19,768 bases of DNA, from positions 1 to 19,768 of the forward strand of contig CAZMSZ010000109.1 in the NCBI GenBank assembly GCA_964569055.1, in the 5' to 3' direction. A program made the position numbers and the translations under genes. The notes beneath the pieces were generated by a model that saw only the letters and a list, made by a program, of their open reading frames with translations, was not told the origin of the DNA and searched no databases. Below are positions 7,027 to 14,000 of this stretch, piece after piece. Source of the DNA: JAWLGW01 sp964569055. GTDB lineage: Bacteria; Planctomycetota; J058. Numbering within the stretch: the first letter of the stretch is position 1; each line of letters begins with the position of its first letter.

Positions 7027-7092
7027 CAAGAGCGCGGCGGCGTGCGATCGGGCAGGGGTGCCGAGCGCGCACACGCCGAGGAGGAGGGAGCC

Positions 7093-7827
7093 ATGGTGGA
7101 TCGCATTCCCCCGGGGTCGCGGGCGGTGGAGGGGGCGGGGCTCGAGCTGCCCGAGCGGGAGGCGCGCGCGCGGCGGCCGGCCGAGGAGCGGCGCACGTTT
7201 CGGCTGGCGGCGAGCAGCGGGGCGGTGGAGGCGATCGGGGGCCTGTTGACCGTGATCCTCGCGGTGGCTGGGCTGGCGGAGCTGCTGCCGTTCACGCTGG
7301 CCGCCGTGGCCACGATCGCGCTCGGGGCGGCGTTGTGCGCGAAGGGGGTCGTGCTCGCCAGCCGCTACGCGGCCGTGGCGGCCCTGCTCGAGCCCCGCGA
7401 TCCGGGGGCGCGCACGGAGCTGGGCGGCGGGCTGGGGGTCGAGATCCTGGGCGGGGCGGCGAGCGTGGTGCTCGGGATCCTGGCGCTGGTCGGGGTCTCG
7501 CCGACGGTGCTGATCCCGGCCGCGGTGATCGTGCTGGGGGGCACGCTCCTGTTCGCCACCAGCGCCACCTACCGGCTGGGCACGGTCACCGATCCGGGAC
7601 GGGTGGCGGACCCGCGCGACCTCGAGACCACGCGCGACGCCCTGCAGGCCAGCGCCGGCGGGGAGATCCTGATCGGGCTCGCGGGGGTGGTCCTCGGGAT
7701 CCTGGCGCTCGCGCTGGGCGAGGTGTGGCTGACCTTGTCGCTGGTCGGGCTGCTCACCCTCGGCGTGGCCGTGCTGGTGGGCGGCGGCACGCTGTCGGCC
7801 ATGTTCCTGGGCGTGATCCGGCGCTGA
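7093..7827 (+). CDS. Membrane protein of three tandem two-helix repeats
   Basis: The 244-residue protein has a charged, Arg/Glu-rich cytoplasmic N-terminus (1-37) followed by about six hydrophobic segments arranged as three similar hairpins: about 38-98, 109-161 and 186-243. Each repeat opens with a small-residue G..E.L.G pattern (AVEAIGGLLTVILAVAGL, GVEILGGAASVVLGILALVG, GEILIGLAGVVLGILALALG), then a loop and a second helix with an LGGTLL- or LVGGGTL-like end. Between the repeats are short Arg/Asp-rich loops. This is reminiscent of the HdeD/DUF308-like style of repeated hairpins, but I cannot assign a family. The start ATG 7093 follows GGAGGGAG. It lies downstream of the sensor kinase on the same strand, separated by a hairpin and a candidate sigma-54 promoter, so independent regulation is likely. 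Function unknown. Confidence 0.78.
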   Translation: MVDRIPPGSRAVEGAGLELPEREARARRPAEERRTFRLAASSGAVEAIGGLLTVILAVAGLAELLPFTLAAVATIALGAALCAKGVVLASRYAAVAALLEPRDPGARTELGGGLGVEILGGAASVVLGILALVGVSPTVLIPAAVIVLGGTLLFATSATYRLGTVTDPGRVADPRDLETTRDALQASAGGEILIGLAGVVLGILALALGEVWLTLSLVGLLTLGVAVLVGGGTLSAMFLGVIRR

Positions 7828-7874
7828 GCACCAGCTACGCACTGTCTCGACAGTCGGCCCGCACCGGTGGAGCA

Positions 7875-7896
7875 GCCCGGCTCTCTTGGGCCGGGC
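7875..7896 (+). terminator. Hairpin downstream of the repeat membrane protein gene
   Basis: GCCCGGC (7875-7881) pairs with GCCGGGC (7890-7896), 7 bp with an 8-base loop, 48 bases after the stop codon. No T-run follows. Confidence 0.35.
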
Positions 7897-7908
7897 GAGA
7901 GAGGAAAT

Positions 7909-8026
7909 AGGGAATATCAACAGGGAACTGGGAACAGGGAATTAGGAATTGCTCTCGCTCGTCGAAGCCGCATCGGCGACAGCCGTTTTTGCATTCCTAA
8001 TTTCTCGTTCCCTGTTGATATTCCCT
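7909..8026. repeat. AT-rich inverted-repeat element
   Basis: AGGGAATATCAACAGGGAAC (7909-7928) is perfectly complementary to 8007-8026, 20 bp. Inside, ATTAGGAAT (7941-7949) pairs with ATTCCTAAT (7993-8001), and a central GCCG-CAT-CGGC hairpin (7967-7977) lies next to TCGGCGACAGC (7973-7983). The left side is also a degenerate 7-base tandem: AGGGAAC, TGGGAAC, AGGGAAT, TAGGAAT (7922-7949). Base composition differs sharply from the surrounding GC-rich DNA. The core GGAATATCAACAGGGAA recurs at 19545-19561, and TCGGCGACAGC at 19740-19750, so this is a repeat family. No coding capacity is evident. The whole 7828-8072 gap holds this element, the hairpin at 7875 and nothing else that I can see. Confidence 0.75.
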
Positions 8027-8072
8027 GTCTCCGGCGCTGCGCTCACGTCACCGTCACACGTTCCAAACAGGA

Positions 8073-8513
8073 CTAGCGCCGCCCCGGGCCCCCCGCCGTC
8101 TCGCGCTCCAGGCGCCGCACCGCGTCGGTGCGGCGTGGGGAGCGGACGCTGCGGCGCGGGCCGCGGGCCAAGCGGCCGCCGAGCCGCATGCCGCGGCCGC
8201 GCCAGGCCAGCGCGAACGCGAGGGGGCCGCCGACCAGGAACGCGACACCGAGGTCCGATCCCCCGACCAGGACTCCGACCCCGTGGGCGAGGCAGGTGAG
8301 TGCGCCGGCCACCAGCCCCAGCCAGGCGGGCCCGCGCTCGACCCACACCAGGCCCGCCGCGAGCAGCCACAGCGGCCCATAGAGGAACACCAGGTTGTTC
8401 ACCACGATGTCGTAGCCCGGCCAGGGCACGCGCGCGATCAAGTCGTGATGGACCTCGACCGCGGCCAGCGCGACGAACGTGGCCGACGCCAGCGCCTTGA
8501 GCACCGTCCTCAT
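8073..8513 (-). CDS. Small four-helix membrane protein, unknown function
   Basis: The 146-residue protein starts at ATG 8513, chosen because GGGAGG lies 6 bases upstream. Four hydrophobic segments are visible at about 3-20, 36-57, 62-84 and 87-104, with HHD (22-24) in the first loop and an Arg-rich tail of about 40 residues (RGRGMRLGGRLARGPRRSVR...) expected in the cytoplasm. I do not recognise the family. Topology resembles small integral membrane proteins of the DUF type. It lies downstream of the RCK channel gene on the same strand, but 122 bases away with a strong hairpin between, so it may be a separate unit or attenuated readthrough. Confidence 0.72.
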   Translation of the reverse strand: MRTVLKALASATFVALAAVEVHHDLIARVPWPGYDIVVNNLVFLYGPLWLLAAGLVWVERGPAWLGLVAGALTCLAHGVGVLVGGSDLGVAFLVGGPLAFALAWRGRGMRLGGRLARGPRRSVRSPRRTDAVRRLERETAGGPGRR

Positions 8514-8537
8514 GGGGGACCTCCCGCACACGAGGAA

Positions 8538-8566
8538 GCCGCCCGCGTGCCAGGCGCGCGGGCGGC
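8538..8566 (-). terminator. 10-bp GC hairpin between the RCK gene and the small membrane protein gene
   Basis: GCCGCCCGCG (8538-8547) pairs perfectly with CGCGGGCGGC (8557-8566), loop 9 bases. It lies about 70 bases after the RCK gene stop and 25 bases before the ATG of the small membrane protein. A second small hairpin, CTCGC-CTCG-GCGAG, is at 8604-8617. It could terminate the RCK transcript or attenuate readthrough; no T-run is present. Confidence 0.4.
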
Positions 8567-8635
8567 GCGCGCTGGCCCGGCCTGGCGACCGCGGGGGGAC
8601 GGGCTCGCCTCGGCGAGACGGGCGCGCCCCGCTCT

Positions 8636-9697
8636 TCAATCGCGCGGGCCGGCCGCCAGGCGGTCGAAGGCGTCGAGTTGCCCCAGCTCGGAGAGGACGA
8701 ACAGGGTGTCGCCGTCGCAGACGCGCGCGTTCGCCGAGGGGAGCAGGTCGTGCGACTCGGAGGTGTGGTGGAGCACCACCGAGATCCCGCTGTCCCCCTC
8801 GACCTCGAGGATCGTGCGCCCCACCAGCGGCGAACGGCGGCCGACCACGACCTTGGCGAGGTGGACCGCCTCGCCCGGCTCGCCGACCTCGATCGTCTGC
8901 AGGATCTTGTCGTTGTAGAGCGCGGCCGAGAAGCTCGGCGCGGCCAGCGCGGAGGTCGAGAACACCGCCTCGAACCCGAAGCTCTGGACGAGCCGGCGGC
9001 CGAGCCGCTCGTTGAACATGCGCAGGACGACGCGCACCTCGGGGTTGAGCTCGCGCGCGTTCACCGCGATCTCGAGGTTGGCGAGGTCGTCGTCGGTGAG
9101 GACCAGGATCGCGCGGGCCTGAGCCACGTTCGCCTTCTCGAGCACGTCGAGCTGGGTGGCGTCGCCGGTGATCACCGCCACGTTCTCGGACAGGTCGCGG
9201 TGCTCGGCGGTGGGGGTGGCCTCGATGCACACCAGCTTCTCGCTGCGCTGCAGCCGCTTCGCCACCCGGAACCCGATCCGGCCGAGCCCGGCGATCACCA
9301 CGTGGCCGCTGTAGGTCTGGGCGAGCGCCATGTTCCACTCCTCCGACTGGGCCTTGCGCCCGAGGATCAGCACGCCGAGGCGGACCAGGCCCTCGCCGAC
9401 CACGACCACCCCGATCGCGGGCAGGAGGAAGTAGACCGCCTGGATCAGGAGCCCGCGCCCCTCGGGGAAGCCGTCCCCCACCTCGAACATGTTGAGCGCC
9501 AGCGCCGAGTGCAGCGCGTGCGGGAAGCTGATCCCGTCCGACTCGGCCCAGATCACCAGGCTGCCGAGGACGTTGACCGCCACGAACACCAGCAGCGAGA
9601 CCTTGAACTGCGGGAGCACCACCCGCAGGAAGTTCCAGTGGATCCGCAGGCGCTCGCGCCACTCGAGCTCCCGGCGCGGCTGACGCGAGGGGCTCAC
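8636..9697 (-). CDS. RCK (TrkA-N/TrkA-C) ion-channel-like protein with atypical pore
   Basis: The 353-residue protein has a two-helix membrane part (about 33-50 and 82-112) with a pore-loop-like segment between, then a regulatory RCK domain. The nucleotide-binding loop VVIAGLGRIGFRVAKRL (133-149, GLGRIG at 137-142) is followed by CIEATP, VITGDATQLDVLEKANVAQARAILVLTDDDLANL (175-208), typical of TrkA-N, and a TrkA-C domain from about 270 to 345 (LVGRTILEVEG, VCDGDTLFVLSELGQL). In potassium channels the pore carries TVGYGD; here the same place reads NMFEVGDGFPEG (69-80), so the ion selectivity is doubtful. The start is GTG 9697 because its GTGA overlaps the stop of the upstream B3/B4 gene by four bases; the open frame to 9814 is an Arg-rich shadow. 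It forms a two-gene coupled unit with that gene. Confidence 0.85.
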   Translation of the reverse strand: MSPSRQPRRELEWRERLRIHWNFLRVVLPQFKVSLLVFVAVNVLGSLVIWAESDGISFPHALHSALALNMFEVGDGFPEGRGLLIQAVYFLLPAIGVVVVGEGLVRLGVLILGRKAQSEEWNMALAQTYSGHVVIAGLGRIGFRVAKRLQRSEKLVCIEATPTAEHRDLSENVAVITGDATQLDVLEKANVAQARAILVLTDDDLANLEIAVNARELNPEVRVVLRMFNERLGRRLVQSFGFEAVFSTSALAAPSFSAALYNDKILQTIEVGEPGEAVHLAKVVVGRRSPLVGRTILEVEGDSGISVVLHHTSESHDLLPSANARVCDGDTLFVLSELGQLDAFDRLAAGPRD

Positions 9698-10368
9698 GGC
9701 GACGCGGGCGGCAGCTCGAGCCGCGCGGCGACGTGGGCGCCGGCGCGCGCGAGCAGCTCGCCGTACCAGCGGGCCGCCGCCTCGGCCCGACCGGAGGCGG
9801 CCCGCGTCCCCCACACCAGGGCGAGCACCTCGCGCGTCCCGGCGTGGGTCTTGGTCCGCTGCGCGTCCTTGACCCCGTTGGCGCAGGGCCCCTCGGCGTC
9901 GTGGAGGCAGAGCAGCCCGCCGAGGTCGATCGTCTGCCCCGCCGCGTTGAACACGTACTGCGCCCCCGCGGGCGCGAGGCCCACCCGGAGCGGCGCGGCG
10001 GCGCGCTCGAGGTCGACCACGCTGATCGGCAGCCCGCTGTGGAGCGAGACCACGTTGCAGGCGTCGACCACCAGGTTGATCGAGGCCAGCTTGCCCTCGC
10101 CGACGGCCCGCACGAGGTACTCCGAGGCGGGCTTGCTGCGGCCCGTCGGCTTGAACCCGCCGTGACGCAGGAGCTCGCGGGCGGCCGTCCGGACGGCCTC
10201 GTCGCGGGAGAGCGGCGCCGGGGTGGGCGGCTCGAGCGCGAGCAGCTCGAGCAGCCAGGCCGGCGAGGGCAGCTCCCCGAGCGGCGCGGGCAGGCGCGCC
10301 GTCAGGACGCCCAGCTCCAGGAGCGGGTGCGGGTCGAGGGCGAGCTCGGCAGGGGGTGGGGCGGTCAT
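9694..10368 (-). CDS. B3/B4 domain protein (tRNA-editing-like, PheT B3/B4 homologue)
   Basis: The 224-residue protein is a stand-alone version of the B3/B4 domain that edits mischarged tRNA in the phenylalanyl-tRNA synthetase beta subunit. Seen: ELLRHGGFKPTGRSKPASEYL (65-85), INLVVDACNVVSLHSGLPIS (97-116), YVFNAAGQTIDLGGLLCLHDAEGP (138-161) and VKDAQRTKTHAGTREVLALVWG (166-187), all hallmark motifs of the COG3382-type family. The expected role is hydrolysis of misacylated tRNA or a free substrate, but this family is poorly characterised and that is inference. The start ATG 10368 lies six bases from the assembly gap, so the ribosome site is only partly visible and what lies upstream is unknown. 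Its stop overlaps the start of the RCK channel gene by four bases, which makes co-translation likely even though the two functions look unrelated. Confidence 0.88.
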   Translation of the reverse strand: MTAPPPAELALDPHPLLELGVLTARLPAPLGELPSPAWLLELLALEPPTPAPLSRDEAVRTAARELLRHGGFKPTGRSKPASEYLVRAVGEGKLASINLVVDACNVVSLHSGLPISVVDLERAAAPLRVGLAPAGAQYVFNAAGQTIDLGGLLCLHDAEGPCANGVKDAQRTKTHAGTREVLALVWGTRAASGRAEAAARWYGELLARAGAHVAARLELPPASP

Positions 10369-10374
10369 GAGGGG

Positions 10375-10474
10375 NNNNNNNNNNNNNNNNNNNNNNNNNN
10401 NNNNNNNNNNNNNNNNNNNNNNNNNNNNNNNNNNNNNNNNNNNNNNNNNNNNNNNNNNNNNNNNNNNNNNNNNN
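10375..10474. other. Assembly gap (100 N)
   Basis: Exactly 100 N, the usual placeholder for a gap of unknown length. It separates the start of the B3/B4 gene from the stop of the coiled-coil gene, so further genes, promoters or terminators may be missing here. Confidence 0.99.
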
Positions 10475-11011
10475 CTACTCGACGGGCGGGCGGCCGCGGT
10501 TGTCCTCCAGCACGCCCAGGCGGCGGAGGATGTCCTTCAGCAGCGCCTCCTGCTGGAGGCGCGCGCGCTGCTGCGCCTGCTGCAGCTCGTCGAGCTGCTG
10601 GCGCAGGGCCTTCACCTCCTGCTCGAGCCGCTGCACGCGCTCGCGGTCCTGGCCGGCCGCCTCGCGGGCGCTGTTCAGCTCGCCCTCGGCCCGCTGCAGG
10701 TTCGTCCCCAGCCGCTCCAGCTCGCGCCCGTGCGACTCCAGGACGCCCTGGTGCGCCTCGAGCTCGCGCTGGTGCTCGGCCAGCACCTTCTCGTGGCGCG
10801 CGAGCGCGTCCTCGTGCTCGACCAGCTCCTGCTGCTGCGCGTCGAGGCGGGCGCCCGTCTCCTGCAGCTGGCGCTCGTGCCGGAGCAGCGTCTGGCTCTG
10901 CATCCAGGCGGTGAGGTGTGGGGCCGCCAGCGCGCCGCCCAGCGCGATCACGACGACCGCGACGATCGCGCGCTTGGCGCGCGTGACGACGCCCGGCTGC
11001 TCGCCCGCCAC
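10475..11011 (-). CDS. Membrane-anchored coiled-coil protein
   Basis: The 178-residue protein has a basic N-terminus, one transmembrane helix (AIVAVVVIALGGALAAPHLTAW, split here as about 15-36), then almost continuous coiled coil from about 38 to 168 with regular Gln/Glu/Leu/Arg heptads (for example LLRHERQLQETGARL and VQRLEQEVKALRQQLDEL). No enzymatic motif is visible. The TAG stop abuts the assembly gap and the GTG start lies three bases after the stop of the GGDEF-ATPase-HEAT gene, so the two genes are an operon and probably translationally coupled; no good ribosome site precedes the GTG. It could be a membrane tether or dimerisation partner for the large upstream protein, but this is inference. 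Alternative readings are a structural cell-envelope protein. Confidence 0.8.
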   Translation of the reverse strand: MAGEQPGVVTRAKRAIVAVVVIALGGALAAPHLTAWMQSQTLLRHERQLQETGARLDAQQQELVEHEDALARHEKVLAEHQRELEAHQGVLESHGRELERLGTNLQRAEGELNSAREAAGQDRERVQRLEQEVKALRQQLDELQQAQQRARLQQEALLKDILRRLGVLEDNRGRPPVE

Positions 11012-11014
11012 GGG

Positions 11015-14000
11015 CTAGGTCGCCTGTCCCAGCTCGTCGAGCTTGAGCTTGGCGGTGAGCCGGACGCGCTTGTCCTTGTCGTCGAGCACGCGCTCGAGGG
11101 CGCGGCGCGCGGCCTCGACGTCGGTCATGCTCCCGAGCGCCAGGGCGGCCGCGTGGCGGACGTCCTCGTGGTGCTCCGCCCGCAGGAACCCGCCGGCGCG
11201 CAGGAAGCTGGTCAGCACCGGGATCACCCGCTCCTGCTGGGCCTTGTTGAGCGACAGCTTGCCGAGCGCCAGGCAGCACTCGCGCTGGATCTCGACCAGG
11301 CTCGCGCTCTGGAGCAGGGCGATCAGGTCGTCCACCGCCTCGGCGCGGGCGAGCTCGCCGAGGTGGCGCACCGCGGCGAGCTGCGTGTGGAGCGAGCCGT
11401 TGGCGAGCGCCCACTTGAGCACGCTCTGCGCCACCTTGCCGCCCACCTTGCGGGCCTCGGCCAGCGCCGCGAGCTGGACCTGCTGGTCGGCGCTCTGCAC
11501 CCCCGCCACGAACAGGGGCGAGGCGTCGGGGCACACCACCGCGGCCGCGCGCAGGAAGCGGGCGAGCGGCCCCGGCTCGGCCATGGGCGAGATCTCCTTG
11601 CGGAGCGCCTGCTCGCTGGCGGGGACCAGCGCGGCCAGCATGTCGATGATCAACACCTCGACCCGGCCGCGCGTGGTCTCGCCCAGCGCCCGCACCAGGC
11701 GCTCGGCGGCGACCTGCCCCATGCTCTCGAGCACGCGCACGGCCTTGCGCCGCTCCTGCTCGGAGCCGAGCTCGAGCGTCTCGAACAGGCGGTCGCAGCG
11801 CGGGTCGGACAGGACCTGCTGGAGCAGGCGCTCGCTGACCTTCTTGAGCGCGGTGACGTCTCCGCCGCGGGTCTGACGGCGGACGCCCAGGCTGCGGGCC
11901 AGGCGCGCCGCCGTGTCCCAGTCGGCCTCCGCGATCCGGTCGAGCAGCCCCAGGCGGGCGCACTCGCTCAGCCGCTCGTAGACATCGATGCTGACCTCGA
12001 TCTCGAGCGCGTCGCACAGCCGGCGGCAGGCGGCGGGGAAGAAGCGGGCCCGCAGCTCCTGCGTGGCCCGCTTGGCGATCCCGATGAACAGCTCGGCCGC
12101 CTTCTGGCGGTCGAACGTCTCCTGGCTGGTGAAGTTGACGGCCACCCGCTCGATCAGCCGCCGCACGACCTCGTGCGCCTCGGGTCGCGGGTCGAGCAGC
12201 AACACCTCGAGCACCTCCCCGAACTCGGCCGCGCTCTGCGTGAGCAGCTCGTGCGGCTTGAGCCGGTACAGGCGGTGCGCCTGCTGGCACACGGCGTCGG
12301 ATGGCCACTCGAAGTCGGGGGGCAAGTCCGGATCCCTTTCCACGAGCGGGAGCAGCAGCTCGATCGGCAGCTCCTCCCCGAAGCCCAGGTCCTTCCGCTG
12401 GCGGTCGGGCTCTTCGGCCCTAGTCTCCGCTTCCTCGGCCTTCCGCACAAGGTCGTGCGCGAGCTGGAACAGCGGCGCGCCGACGAGCACGTTGGGCAGC
12501 TCGGGGTCCTCGCCGATCGCGGTGACCGGGTCATCCTTGGCGCTGGCCGGGGCGGGCCCGGGCTCGAGCTGGGCGACGCGCTCGCAGAACCGGGTCAGCT
12601 CGTCCCGCGTCACGTCGGGCAGGACCACCAGCCCGCGCAGGCGGTGCTCGCGCAGGAGCTGCACCAGGCCCGCGCCGCCCGAGGCGAGGGCGGCCTGCGC
12701 GTCGAGGGGCGTCCCGTTGACGTGCACCAGCTCGTCCTCGCCCATGTGGATCGCCAGGCCCGGCGCCTTCTCGAACAGCCGGCGCAGCGCCGCCTCGAAG
12801 CTCTCCAGCGCGGCCTGGCAGGGCGGCGCCTCGCGCGGGTGCTTGCGCAGCCGCTCCACGCTCCCCATGAGGTGGCGCACCAGCTCGCGCACCAGCGGCA
12901 TGTTCTGCTTGGCGATCCGCTGCTCCGCCTTCATGGAGCGCCAGGCGCCGGTCCGCTTGTGCTGCAGCACCGGCGCCTTCTGCGCGACCCCGAGCTGCTG
13001 CAGCTCCTTCTCCATGCTGAACACGCGCCAGAAGTACGGCTCGAGCGGGACCGCCACCCCGTGCTTGGCCGTCTCGGCCAGGAACGCGAGCAGCTCGTCG
13101 TAGGAGGGCGGGTCGCAGAACGTGAGGCTCTTGATCTGGTTGACGCGGTACATCGTCACCACGGCCTCGTGGAACTGGCCCTCGCCGTACGCCTTGTCGA
13201 CCGGCTTGCCGTTGAGCACGAACGCGTTGCCGCGGTGCGCGATCGTGAAGGCCGGCATCAGCTCGTGGGCGCTGGCCAGGGTCGTCGTCAGCTCCTCGAG
13301 GGCGTCGCCCACGACCTTGCTGCCGGCGGGGAACACGCGCACGACCTTGAGGGCCGTCGCGATCACGCGCGCCAGCTCGGGGAGCATGGCCTGCAGCGCC
13401 TCGGGCGCGGGGTCGACCACCTCGGGGATCGCGACCCCCGCCGTGCTGAGGAGCGTCTCGAGCGCCTCGCGGTCGAAGATCTCCTGACGGCGCGCGCGGA
13501 CCTTGGCCGCGAACTGCTCCCGCTTGGTGGGCGCCGCCGCCTTGGCGTAGTGGTACGCCACCGCCGCCGCGTCCGCGCCGCCGCCGGCCAGCGCGTCGCC
13601 CACCCGCTCGTGCGCGGCCTGGCGCGCGGCGGGATCGACGGCCTCGTAGGTCGCCTCGTGCGCGGCGCGGGAGGGGAACTCGAGCTGCCGCTCACCGCCC
13701 GCGCCCGGCGCCCCCTCGCGCAGGGCGCCCGCCTCCACGGCCCGGTCGACCAGGTCGGCGGTCGCACCGGCCGGGCGCTCGGCCTCGGCGACGGCGCGCA
13801 GCACGTTGAACTGGAAGTTGGGGCCGACCACCGCCGCGTCGCGCAGCAGGGCCGACAGGTCGGCGTCGAGGATCGCGAGCTGCAGCCGGAGCACCTCCTC
13901 GAGCGTGATCGGCGCCTCGCTCGGGAGCGGCTCCTTGACCTGCCAGCCCTCGCCCTCGCGCTTGAGCCGACCCGTGTCGACCTGGTGGCGCAGGATCCCC

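Noticed and set aside
4844..7072. Long - strand open frame opposite the sensor kinase
   Set aside because: It is the antisense shadow of the kinase; only its last 30 or so codons, beyond the kinase start, look protein-like and are discussed with the frame-switching small gene.
7922..7949. CRISPR-like array
   Set aside because: The 7-base units are contiguous and degenerate, there are no spacers and no cas genes.
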